A DNA stretch of 64,000 nt from RGIG4097 sp937885645. GTDB lineage: Bacteria; Bacillota; Clostridia; Christensenellales; CAG-917. Position 1 is the first letter of the stretch; every line of letters starts with the position of its first letter. The notes beneath the pieces are model-generated. The model did not search any database, was not told where the DNA came from, and saw nothing but the letters and a program-made list of their open reading frames with translations. The stretch is from contig CALABJ010000028.1 of NCBI GenBank assembly GCA_937885645.1, positions 5,270 through 69,269 on the forward strand, read 5' to 3'. Shown piece by piece: positions 9,118 to 16,763 of the stretch. Made by a program: the position numbers and the translations under genes.

Positions 9118-9207
9118 TATTCCTCCAAGGGCAAAAGCCCTGATTGTACGTCTTCACGCGCGCTTCCGCACGCTCTGCCTGCGGGTTATACAAGCATATG
9201 TCCTATT

Positions 9208-9236
9208 ATTATAATATAGCACCGCACTATTGTCAA
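9208..9236 (-). promoter_or_regulatory. SigA-type promoter of ftsH-cysE-cysS
   Basis: On the minus strand TTGACA (9236-9231), 17 bp and TATAAT (9213-9208) are a perfect consensus match. The roughly 85-nt leader is G+C-rich and contains a GGGC/GCCC hairpin next to the GGAGG ribosome site, which could modulate translation. Confidence 0.85.
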
Positions 9237-9266
9237 CGAGTGTGCGTACACTTTTCAATGGCAAGA

Positions 9267-9294
9267 TGCACTTTGATGATGAATCAAGTGCATT
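9267..9294. other. Inverted repeat between yyaC and ftsH
   Basis: ATGCACTT and AAGTGCAT form an 8-bp stem with a 12-nt loop, 35 nt after the yyaC stop. No T run follows on the minus strand, so it is not a clear terminator. Confidence 0.35.
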
Positions 9295-9328
9295 AAAATT
9301 GTCTTAAAACAAGGAGAAATTTTAAGGA

Positions 9329-9850
9329 TTATTTGAAGATGATTTCAGGGGGTTTTGGCTGTGATTTTGTGGAGCAAGTCAAGATCTGCTCAACTGCCTC
9401 TTTTATCATAACAGCCACTTTATCCGCCATTTTTGACACTTTATCTATATTTGCGGTCAAAAGTGCAGATATATGGTCTGTGTCTTTGTCCCCAACAACA
9501 CCAAGCACTCCAACGTCGCCAAACCGCCTCTTTTCGCCCTTTATCCCGGCAGGGCAAACCCCGTCAGTGCGCACTGCAATTTTGCCAATCCGCTCTCGCT
9601 TTCCAAGTGAAGCATCCACCGACAAAATCACGTCACCCTCGTGCACTCTCTTGACAAAAGAGATATATTCCTCCATATTTCTTGCAGTCACAGGGTTTTC
9701 AAGAGTGCCATAGACAAAGCAAGGAAGGTTGTTTTCTTTCAAAAAACTGCCCACTCTAGGACCAAATGAATCGCCGTTTACCGTGGGTGTGCCAAAGCAT
9801 ACCACCACAATTTGCCCACCTTTTTTCAACTTATTTTCAGAACTTTCCAT
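9329..9850 (-). CDS. yyaC: YyaC-like sporulation protein (DUF1256)
   Basis: A 173-residue protein related to the GPR spore-protease fold. The family hallmarks are visible: FGTPTVNGDSFGPRVG near the N-terminus, VYGTLENPVTARNMEEY, and SVDASLG. These match the YyaC/DUF1256 family, found in endospore-forming Bacillota and implicated in sporulation. The start is uncertain: the ATG at 9850 has no clear ribosome site, and a TTG at 9880 has an AAGGA too close to it. It is convergent with nothing nearby and sits between ftsH and the divergent cvpA-like gene. Confidence 0.8.
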   Translation of the reverse strand: MESSENKLKKGGQIVVVCFGTPTVNGDSFGPRVGSFLKENNLPCFVYGTLENPVTARNMEEYISFVKRVHEGDVILSVDASLGKRERIGKIAVRTDGVCPAGIKGEKRRFGDVGVLGVVGDKDTDHISALLTANIDKVSKMADKVAVMIKEAVEQILTCSTKSQPKPPEIIFK

Positions 9851-9991
9851 AAGGAAATTATTGCCTGAAAACAACTGCAATATCCTTGATTTTTGGGTTT
9901 TATGGCTGGTTTTTTGGGATTTTTGTCGGCAAAATCACTCACCTTGTGCCCTCGTGTGCGATACGCGTTTTCATTTCAATACAAATTTTTC

Positions 9992-10020
9992 TTGCATTAA
10001 CCCGCGCGTGAGTTTATAAT
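9992..10020 (+). promoter_or_regulatory. SigA-type promoter of the cvpA-like/giant protein operon
   Basis: TTGCAT (9992-9997), 17 bp and TATAAT (10015-10020) lie upstream of the cvpA-like gene. The next gene is only 52 nt after it, so the giant repeat protein is probably made from the same transcript. Confidence 0.75.
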
Positions 10021-10054
10021 ATAATTTAACAATGACAAGAGAGAGTGTTTCATT

Positions 10055-10798
10055 ATGTTTATGACCACCCTGTCTGCCACCACTTGGTACGCAGACGTAG
10101 CACTGATAGCAATCCTCGTCCTCTTCACACTTTTGGGTGTGGCAAGGGGTTTTGGCAAGTCCATGAAGGGATTTGTGATGACCGTCACAATCATCCTTGT
10201 TTCACTGCTCATTATGGGATTGCTTCACAAGACTGTCATGGACTCCTCTCTCGGTCAAAGCCTGTCCTCTGCAATCGGCGGAACGTCCTCAGGTTGGGGC
10301 GTTGAGTTCAACGAAATCGTCTATTCTGACGAAGGTGGCAGATATATCCTCATTGACGGCGCAAGACAAAACCTTGCAGATATGGGCATCAAGGGTATGA
10401 TCGCCAACTGGCTGGCAGGTCTGTTCATGGCAGAATATGGTGTGCAATCCCTTGCAGGGGTGTGCGTGCACAACGTGGTCAGCCTCATCGTTTGCGTTGC
10501 TCTCTTCCTTGTCAGTTGCATCGGCCTCAGCATCATATGTTCAATCATTAAAGGCATGACAAAAAATATGCACCACAGCGAGTCAAAGCCCGTCCGCATC
10601 ATAGATAGAATCCTTGGCGGTGTGGTTGGTCTTGTCACTTCTGCGGTGCTTATCATGGTTGTCCTTGCCATAATCAAAGCAGTCGGGGACAAAATCCCCA
10701 TCGTGGTTGACTATATCAACCAATCAACGGTGTGCAAGTTCTTCTATGACCTGAACCCCATAGGCACCGTGCTTGCAGACATCTTCACAAAACGTTAA
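10055..10798 (+). CDS. CvpA-like membrane protein
   Basis: A 247-residue protein with four hydrophobic segments (about residues 15-33, 43-60, 140-165 and 190-215). The N-terminal segment ends in a Gly/Arg/Phe stretch (ARGFGKSMKG), and a DRILGGVVGLV motif precedes the last helix; both are typical of the CvpA colicin V production family. A large extracytoplasmic loop of about 75 residues between helices two and three is longer than usual. It is followed by the giant modular protein, so an envelope role with that partner is an inference. The ATG at 10055 or 10061 could be the start. Confidence 0.7.
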   Translation: MFMTTLSATTWYADVALIAILVLFTLLGVARGFGKSMKGFVMTVTIILVSLLIMGLLHKTVMDSSLGQSLSSAIGGTSSGWGVEFNEIVYSDEGGRYILIDGARQNLADMGIKGMIANWLAGLFMAEYGVQSLAGVCVHNVVSLIVCVALFLVSCIGLSIICSIIKGMTKNMHHSESKPVRIIDRILGGVVGLVTSAVLIMVVLAIIKAVGDKIPIVVDYINQSTVCKFFYDLNPIGTVLADIFTKR

Positions 10799-10804
10799 AC
10801 CTCG

Positions 10805-10828
10805 GGGCTCTTTCGCATGAAAGAGTCC
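10805..10828 (+). terminator. Intercistronic hairpin before the giant gene
   Basis: GGCTCTTTC, a GCAT loop and GAAAGAGTCC form a strong stem followed by TTTT, just before the AGGAG site of the next gene. It probably attenuates read-through or sets the relative levels of the two genes. Confidence 0.55.
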
Positions 10829-10850
10829 TTTTGGATTTTAGGAGTAAACT

Positions 10851-13800
10851 ATGAGAGTTTTGAAAGGTACACTCACGTTTGTTCTCGGCATCATCATGGG
10901 CATAGTGCTCTTTGTTGGTGCAATCGCTGGCACAATTTATGCTGTTGCCACCTCTTTCACCATAGGTGATATCACTGAAAAAGTCGGCCTCACCGGTGAA
11001 AAAGCCATCTTTGACGAAGGCAGTGAAATCACAAACAAAACCATCTGGGAGGTTGGTCAAGACCTTATTGCTGACGTGCAAAATATCGGCAATATGTCCT
11101 TGAACGAAATCGCTGAAAAGTACGGCCTTACAAAACACACCGACAACTTTGGCGAAATCAGTGGCATTGACATCTCCCCTATCTTTGACGTGCCCATCAA
11201 TCAGTTGAAGGACAACCTAGGGGTGATTGTGGACAACATAACCTTGAACGATATCGGCGAGTTTGCCGGTATGGATTTCACTGAATATGGTCTTCCTATC
11301 CTTGAAGACAACTTGTACAGTCCTGTCACAAAGGCTCTTGATGCAATTTTGAAATCCATTGACGGGGACAACATCACCCTCCGTCAAATTGAAGACAACT
11401 TTGGCATCACTCTTGGTGAAAACGCAATCTTCAACCAAATCAAGGACACTCCCCTCTCAACCTTTGGTGACGTCATCAACGGTATTGAAGTGGGCAAAAT
11501 CATTGACGCAGACTGCGACAAGTTTGTAAAACTTGGTGAAAACCAAATCTACGTCAAGGTGGACAGATATGAAGAAGTTATGGGTGACGAAATCGACCTC
11601 GTGAAAGAGGGTGCAGCCACCTACGTCTACGGAAGAAGCGGAGATGAAAACCTTGTCCGTGAACTTCGTTTTGTGAAGAAAACCACAACCGACGAAGAAG
11701 GCAACACCATTGACGTGGTTGACGAACACGGCAACCTTGTCTACAGAGTAGACAACACCTGCTATACTGCAACGGAAGACAACGACAAAGTGTACTATCG
11801 CTTCATTGAGTTTGAAGCATACGACCCTGAAACAATGCCTGCCACAAGTGAGTTTTATGTCAAAGCATACGGCAACCACTTTGTGGAACTTGGCGGTGAA
11901 TACGTACCCACAACAGACGGCTACGTGCTCCTTTCAAGTTTTGCAAAAAATGAGGGTGGCTCTCCCTTCACCACCGACGAAGGCAAAGTGACTGTCTCTA
12001 GCAACGTTTACGTCTATGACGACACTCTCGGTGCATTTGTCATCGCGCCTACATTTGGTCTTAATCCCGAATATGCACCTGCAACAAAGGATAGCCGTCT
12101 TGACGAAGGCTTTGACGGATACGTGAGAGTGCACGCAGGCTCCTCTGACGTGGCAATCCAAGTCATTGCATACACATCTGTCAGCGGACTTAACAACGCC
12201 ACCGACACCCTTATGTCCTTGAAACTTGGTGACCTCATCGACGTGACCGAGGACAGCGCAACAATTCTTCAAACCTTGAAGGACAAGCCCCTCAACAAAC
12301 TCAGTGACAGCATTGACGACCTTATCCTTGGTGACGTCATTGAAATCACCTATTCACTTTACGCAGAAGATGAAAAGGGCGACTACGTGAAGATTGTTGA
12401 CGGCGACAACTTCTATTATACTTTGTATAATCCCACCCTCCACAGCGGTGAAACAAGATACACCAAGATGGCAAGCGGTGACCCCAATCACCCCGACTAT
12501 CTCCTTGCAACAGAGGCAGAAATCGCCAACTCATCAATCCAAAAATTCTATCTTGACGAAGCCACCAACACTATGGTCAGTGGCACTCCCGCAGGCGAAA
12601 ACCTCTACGTAATAGGCAGTGCATCAAGCAAGATTCTCCAACGTCTTGCAAGCATTTCAATCGGTGACTTCTCTGACGCATTCAATCTTCTCGTCCTCGG
12701 TGACGTCATTGACGTGGATATGGACACCTACGAAGTTGTGCCCGCAGGCTTCGACTTCTCCACCGCAGCAGTTGACGACGAATTCTACACCTTTGACGGA
12801 AGCAAATATTGCATCTGTGACGATCCTGAAACCAAGATTGCCACAGAAACCATCTACAAACTTGTTGAAAAGAGCGAAACAAGTTCAATCCTCAAAAAAC
12901 TTGCTCTTGTCAAGGTGGACAATATGTCCAGCGAAATGGAAAGCCTCATTGATACAATGCGCCTTGACGAAGTCATGGACATTGACGCGGACGTCTATAA
13001 GAAAGTGACTGACACCAGTGACACCACAAAGACTTACTACCGCTATGACGACGGCCTCTTCATTGACGTGGACAGCGACTATATCACAGCAAATCCCACC
13101 GAGACCTACTACGTCATCGTGGCAGAAGGCACAAGCCACGCAATCGTGAAAAAGATGGCTCGCCTCAATATCGCAGATATTGGCAACCGTATGGAAGACG
13201 TCATCAACACAATGCGTCTTGACGAAGTCATCACCATTGACCCCGTCCTCTATATGCCCCACGCAGAGGGCAAATATGTGTATGTCAGCAGTGGCAACTA
13301 TTACACTTTGTACAACCCCGCAGTCCACGAAGACAGCACAAGATATATCCGTGTCACAAATGGTGACTTCACTTACCGCCTTGCAACTGAAGAAGAAATC
13401 GCAGACGGCAGTGTGACCAAATACTACTGGAATGACACCGAAAAACGTATGGAAACCACTGGCAGCGGTGATGCCTACGTTGAAGCAACTTATTCATCAC
13501 TTATGCTCCAACGTTTCGCTCGCGTCAAGATCAGTGGGTTCTCAAACGCACTTGACGGGCTTGCTCTCTCAGACGTTATGGATATCGATGCAGACGTCTA
13601 CAAGAAAGTGGCAGACACCAGCGACACCACAAAGACCTATTACCGCTACGACAACGGCCTCTATATTGAGGCAAACAGTGATTATATCACTGCAAATCCC
13701 ACCGAAACCTACTTCTCTGTGGATTCATACGGCACAAGCCATATCGTCATGAAGAAGATGGCATATCTGCCTGTCACCGACCTTGGCAACCGTATGGAAG

Positions 13801-15230
13801 ACGTCATCAACGACCTCTATCTCAAAGACCTTATGGACATCTATGAGTTTGACGTCATCAAAGATGACACCGCAAACTACGGCGTTGAAGGTGAATATCT
13901 TGTGCCTTACGATGACGACTACACCATCTATGATGGTGACGAGGCTCACTACTTCTCTTTCATCCGTGATGACAACGGCAAGTATTATCTCCGTGAAACA
14001 ATGCACTTTGCCCTCAATGAAGCACAAACAAACGCTCTCAAAGACGGCGGTGCAATCACCTTTGACTACAAGCAACTGACCGATGCTGAAAAGGTGACAT
14101 TCCTTGCACAAATCACCACACAAGGCAACGGCTATTACAAGGATGACAAGGGCAACTACCACCACAACCCTGCACTTTGTGCTTACATCATCACCACAGG
14201 CATCCAACACGGCAACACCGACGGCTTTGAAAACGTGTATATCCGTGAGGCAGGCACAACCGTTTCAATGCCTACTTTCGCAAATCCCGTCAATGGCGGA
14301 ACAAAGATGCTCTATGTCAAGGTGCTTGGCAACTACGTTGAATACAGCGCAACCAACCCTGTCCACGCAGACCTTGAAAAATATCTCCTCCTCAGTGACG
14401 GCTATGCCCTCGTTGAAGACAGCACCGCCGACACAAGAGACAAATTCTATCTCAAAGCAGACGGCACTTTCTCAGCAGATAGCACAGGCGCATACGCAGG
14501 CCTCACCTTCATCAAAAACACCATCAAGTACAGCAAAGGCGGAAAAGATTTCTACTATTACGCACCCCTTGACAGTGAATACAACCTTGCCGTGGGTCTT
14601 GGTGAAGTCATCCCCACCTTCTCAAAACAAATGGCTTCAACCACCTATATCGCAACCGATGAAGCCAGCGCAACCCTTGCCTTCTACGACAAGAAGCTCA
14701 TCGCAAAAGACGAAGTGCCCGATGATGCCATAGACGTAGTCTACGTGAAGGAAACAATCGGCTATATCGTCAAAATCAACGGCGACAATGCTGCAGTCCT
14801 TGCCTTCCTCCAACTTATGAACGCAGGCACGAAGAAAGTGACATACGTGCAACAACAATCTGCACCGGCACTCAAAGCATTTGCTGTCCACGACGTCAAA
14901 GTCAACTCACTTGACACTGCCCTCAAGGAATTCACAATCAGCGATATGATGAATGTGGCTCCCGACAGTTTGTTTGACGATGAAGAGATCAAAAACGCAA
15001 GCATCGACGACCTCGGCACAGTCTTCCAAAACAAGTTGAAGAATATGACCATCCAAAACATCCTCGACTGGGGCAATATCACAACCCTCAGCGACGAAGT
15101 GCTGGCAATCATCGGTGAAGCAACCCTTGAAGACTTCTTCGCATCACTGTCCTACGCAAACGGCGACATCCACGTTGACATCGTCAAGTTGTACAACAGC
15201 ATCTACGCTCGTCAAAACGCCGACGACTAA
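10851..15230 (+). CDS. Giant modular repeat protein, N-terminally membrane-anchored
   Basis: A 1459-residue protein behind a perfect AGGAG. Residues 7-31 form a single membrane anchor or uncleaved signal; the rest is acidic, with no other membrane segments and probably lies outside the membrane. I see about nine degenerate 30-residue helical modules (starting near residues 193, 433, 470, 595, 680, 764, 884, 965 and 1340). Their pattern is ILKKLA..., a polar turn, then LxLGDVIDID. They are separated by Tyr/Thr/Asp-rich beta-type inserts of 50-350 residues, some duplicated (YYRYDDGLFI and YYRYDNGLYI). No catalytic motif, LPXTG or LysM is seen. I do not recognise the family. Operon context with a CvpA-like membrane protein suggests a cell-envelope structure. 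Confidence 0.85.
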   Translation: MRVLKGTLTFVLGIIMGIVLFVGAIAGTIYAVATSFTIGDITEKVGLTGEKAIFDEGSEITNKTIWEVGQDLIADVQNIGNMSLNEIAEKYGLTKHTDNFGEISGIDISPIFDVPINQLKDNLGVIVDNITLNDIGEFAGMDFTEYGLPILEDNLYSPVTKALDAILKSIDGDNITLRQIEDNFGITLGENAIFNQIKDTPLSTFGDVINGIEVGKIIDADCDKFVKLGENQIYVKVDRYEEVMGDEIDLVKEGAATYVYGRSGDENLVRELRFVKKTTTDEEGNTIDVVDEHGNLVYRVDNTCYTATEDNDKVYYRFIEFEAYDPETMPATSEFYVKAYGNHFVELGGEYVPTTDGYVLLSSFAKNEGGSPFTTDEGKVTVSSNVYVYDDTLGAFVIAPTFGLNPEYAPATKDSRLDEGFDGYVRVHAGSSDVAIQVIAYTSVSGLNNATDTLMSLKLGDLIDVTEDSATILQTLKDKPLNKLSDSIDDLILGDVIEITYSLYAEDEKGDYVKIVDGDNFYYTLYNPTLHSGETRYTKMASGDPNHPDYLLATEAEIANSSIQKFYLDEATNTMVSGTPAGENLYVIGSASSKILQRLASISIGDFSDAFNLLVLGDVIDVDMDTYEVVPAGFDFSTAAVDDEFYTFDGSKYCICDDPETKIATETIYKLVEKSETSSILKKLALVKVDNMSSEMESLIDTMRLDEVMDIDADVYKKVTDTSDTTKTYYRYDDGLFIDVDSDYITANPTETYYVIVAEGTSHAIVKKMARLNIADIGNRMEDVINTMRLDEVITIDPVLYMPHAEGKYVYVSSGNYYTLYNPAVHEDSTRYIRVTNGDFTYRLATEEEIADGSVTKYYWNDTEKRMETTGSGDAYVEATYSSLMLQRFARVKISGFSNALDGLALSDVMDIDADVYKKVADTSDTTKTYYRYDNGLYIEANSDYITANPTETYFSVDSYGTSHIVMKKMAYLPVTDLGNRMEDVINDLYLKDLMDIYEFDVIKDDTANYGVEGEYLVPYDDDYTIYDGDEAHYFSFIRDDNGKYYLRETMHFALNEAQTNALKDGGAITFDYKQLTDAEKVTFLAQITTQGNGYYKDDKGNYHHNPALCAYIITTGIQHGNTDGFENVYIREAGTTVSMPTFANPVNGGTKMLYVKVLGNYVEYSATNPVHADLEKYLLLSDGYALVEDSTADTRDKFYLKADGTFSADSTGAYAGLTFIKNTIKYSKGGKDFYYYAPLDSEYNLAVGLGEVIPTFSKQMASTTYIATDEASATLAFYDKKLIAKDEVPDDAIDVVYVKETIGYIVKINGDNAAVLAFLQLMNAGTKKVTYVQQQSAPALKAFAVHDVKVNSLDTALKEFTISDMMNVAPDSLFDDEEIKNASIDDLGTVFQNKLKNMTIQNILDWGNITTLSDEVLAIIGEATLEDFFASLSYANGDIHVDIVKLYNSIYARQNADD

Positions 15231-15244
15231 ACCCAAACAACAAA

Positions 15245-15276
15245 AAAAAAGCACTCCGTTTGGAGTGCTTTTTTAT
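15245..15276 (+). terminator. Terminator of the cvpA-like/giant protein operon
   Basis: AAAAAGCACTCC pairs with GGAGTGCTTTTT around a GTTT loop, just after the stop at 15230. The same AGCACTCC stem recurs nearby at 15533-15553, 15836-15857 and 16703-16722. Confidence 0.9.
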
Positions 15277-15278
15277 TT

Positions 15279-15400
15279 TGCAAAATGTTTATTTTGCAAA
15301 GTTATATTTCTTGCAAGCAAGAAAGTATATTGCTTCGCAGTTATATTTGCCTACGGCAAGTGATATTGCTCACTATGTTCGCAGTTGCTGATTAAAGTTA
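15279..15400. repeat. Cluster of mini-hairpins with ATATT spacers
   Basis: This AT-rich stretch holds a run of short inverted repeats: TTTTGCAAA copies, TTCTTGC/GCAAGAA and TTGCC-TACG-GGCAA, spaced by TTATATT or GATATT. No gene is seen. A related stretch lies at 35401-35455. Confidence 0.5.
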
Positions 15401-15406
15401 TAAATC

Positions 15407-15554
15407 GGCGCCTGTTGAGGGCTCGACCACCGTGAATTAGCGAACTTGTGAGCGTCCACTGCGAAAAGCAGTGTCAACGGCAAAGCCGCGCACCGAAGGT
15501 GCTGGGGTCCAGTCCTTAAAGCAAAACAAAAAGCACTCCGCTTGGAGTGCTTTA
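15407..15554 (-). repeat. tRNA-Asn 3'-end repeat, unit A
   Basis: The unit starts (plus strand) with GGCGCCTGTTGAGGGCTC, the complement of the tRNA-Asn 3' acceptor and T-stem end. It then has a GAACTTGTGAGCGTCCACTG segment, several short hairpins (CACTGC/GCAGTG, ACGGC/GCCGT, GCACC/GGTGC) and ends with GGGGTCCAGTCC and an AGCACTCC terminator. It is the most distal of three tandem units with about 150-bp period. Confidence 0.8.
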
Positions 15555-15555
15555 T

Positions 15556-15709
15556 GGCGCCTGTTGAGGGCTCAACCACCGTGAATTAGCGAACTTGTGA
15601 GCGTCCACTGCGAGAAGCAGTGTCGTATGCGTAGCATAGTGGCATCGCCACTGGGGGTCCGTTATTGCTTTAAGACAACAAAAAACCTCTTCGTTTGAAG
15701 AGGTTTGTT
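15556..15709 (-). repeat. tRNA-Asn 3'-end repeat, unit B
   Basis: Same architecture as unit A, but with a different internal hairpin (GTGGCGATGCCAC and TATGC/GCATA replace the ACGGC and GCACC hairpins) and a different terminator stem (CCTCTTC/GAAGAGG). The swap of whole hairpins between otherwise similar units suggests modular exchange. Confidence 0.8.
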
Positions 15710-15710
15710 T

Positions 15711-15859
15711 GGCGCCTGTTGAGGGCTCGACCACCGTGTATTAGCGAACTTGTGAGCGTCCACTGCGAGAAGCAGTGTCAACGGCAAAGCCGTGCACCAA
15801 AGGTGCTGGGGGTCCAGTCCTTTAAGCAAAACAAAAAGCACTCCGATTGGAGTGCTTTA
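15711..15859 (-). repeat. tRNA-Asn 3'-end repeat, unit C
   Basis: This unit is closest to the intact tRNA and nearly identical to unit A, including the ACGGC and GCACC hairpins, GGGGGTCCAGTCC and an AGCACTCC terminator (15836-15857) that also terminates the tRNA transcript. Its tRNA 3' fragment again ends in encoded CCA. Confidence 0.8.
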
Positions 15860-15935
15860 TGGCGCCTGTTGAGGGACTCGGACCCCCGACACTGCGGTTA
15901 ACAGCCGCATGCTCTACCGACTGAGCTAAACAGGC
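15860..15935 (-). tRNA. tRNA-Asn (GTT)
   Basis: A 76-nt tRNA with encoded CCA. The acceptor stem GCCTGTT/AACAGGC is perfect, with discriminator G. The D-arm is GCTC/GAGC. The anticodon arm is TGCGG-CTGTTAA-CCGCA, giving anticodon GTT for asparagine. The variable loop is GTGTC and the T-stem GGGGG/CCCTC has one G-T pair. The T-loop reads TCCGAGT, with C instead of the near-universal T at position 55; the tRNA is otherwise well formed. It has its own promoter and is followed by three tandem repeats containing copies of its 3' end. Confidence 0.93.
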
Positions 15936-16012
15936 ATAAACTTGATTTTGACTGTTTTGACCGACAAATCAAAAACAGGCATAATAAGCATTTTATTGCT
16001 GAATGCTTGTTT

Positions 16013-16041
16013 ATAATAATCTTATTAAAGCCGTTTGTCAA
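16013..16041 (-). promoter_or_regulatory. SigA-type promoter of tRNA-Asn
   Basis: On the minus strand TTGACA (16041-16036), 17 bp and TATTAT (16018-16013) lie about 80 nt upstream of the tRNA. The leader contains an AGCATT/AATGCT inverted repeat. Confidence 0.75.
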
Positions 16042-16087
16042 CTGTTTTTCAAAAAACTTGCTTAAAGTGGCAAAATTTTTGTTGCTA

Positions 16088-16116
16088 TTGAAACTTTCGT
16101 TTTGGTGTTGTATAAT
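16088..16116 (+). promoter_or_regulatory. SigA-type promoter of the GNAT gene
   Basis: TTGAAA (16088-16093), 17 bp and TATAAT (16111-16116) precede the start at 16133. The leader is about ten bases and holds a partial AAAGG ribosome site. Confidence 0.75.
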
Positions 16117-16132
16117 CTAGAAAAGGTATTTT

Positions 16133-16684
16133 ATGGCAATAAGACAACTTCAACCAAAAGACAAAGAGAATTGTAGGACAGTTTGTCATCAGACCGCAAC
16201 TGCACCCAAGTATGTCAAATCTAAAGATTTGGTGTGTCTTTTGTATTGCGACTACTATGTGGACAACGAGGCGGACAACTGCTTTGTTGTGACAGATGAT
16301 GACGACAATGCAATAGGATATATCCTCTGCGCAGAGGACCAAAAGAAGTTTGACAAAGGTGTCAAACCCTATCTTAAAAAGGCAAGAAAAATTGATTTCT
16401 TTGACGGACTTATGCCCATCCTTGAAAGCGTTGCTTTCAAAGGGTTGTGCAAAAAGTATCCTGCGCACCTTCACATTGACATTTTGCCCATAGGGCAAGG
16501 TCAAGGGCACGGCTCTAAGCTCCTAAAAGCCCTAGAAGAGCATTTGCGCGCAAAAGGCATAAAAGGGGTTAGGCTTGGTGTTGGCGGTGACAACACGGGC
16601 GCACATCGCTTTTACGAACGCAACGGTTTTGTGCTGTTGAAGAATTTGGGCGGTATGGGCAGAATATACGGCAAACAACTTTAA
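16133..16684 (+). CDS. GNAT-family N-acetyltransferase
   Basis: A 183-residue acetyl-CoA-dependent transferase. The C-terminal half has the GNAT core: LHIDILPIGQGQGHG (the Q/RxxGxG/A pyrophosphate loop, about residues 118-132), then LGVGGDNTGAHRFYERNGF, typical of the last strands. The N-terminal half has charged helices and GYILCAED on the central strand. The substrate is unknown. It is a monocistronic gene with its own promoter and terminator, between tRNA-Asn and the 126-bp inverted-repeat element. Confidence 0.87.
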   Translation: MAIRQLQPKDKENCRTVCHQTATAPKYVKSKDLVCLLYCDYYVDNEADNCFVVTDDDDNAIGYILCAEDQKKFDKGVKPYLKKARKIDFFDGLMPILESVAFKGLCKKYPAHLHIDILPIGQGQGHGSKLLKALEEHLRAKGIKGVRLGVGGDNTGAHRFYERNGFVLLKNLGGMGRIYGKQL

Positions 16685-16699
16685 TCCTTTCACAAAACA

Positions 16700-16729
16700 A
16701 AGAGCACTCCAATCGGAGTGCTTTTTTTG
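16700..16729 (+). terminator. Terminator of the GNAT gene
   Basis: AGCACTCC, loop AATC, GGAGTGCT and T7. It uses the same stem as three terminators at 15.2-15.9 kb. Confidence 0.9.
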
Positions 16730-16763
16730 TTTTATCTTTTACGGAATTTGTCTATATTTATAT

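Noticed and set aside
9881..9960. SigF/SigG promoter for yyaC
   Set aside because: A GTATC...GGTGAG pair exists on the minus strand, but the -10 match is too poor to claim.
15407..15860. CRISPR array
   Set aside because: The period is about 150 bp, the repeats are long and variable with internal hairpins, and there are no short spacers or cas genes.
15407..15860. Three additional pseudo-tRNA genes
   Set aside because: Only the last roughly 18-20 bases match tRNA-Asn. No anticodon arm or 5' acceptor strand is found in any unit.
15373..15901. Short frames inside the tRNA-Asn repeat array
   Set aside because: They repeat because the DNA repeats; each is interrupted by terminator hairpins and lacks a ribosome site.
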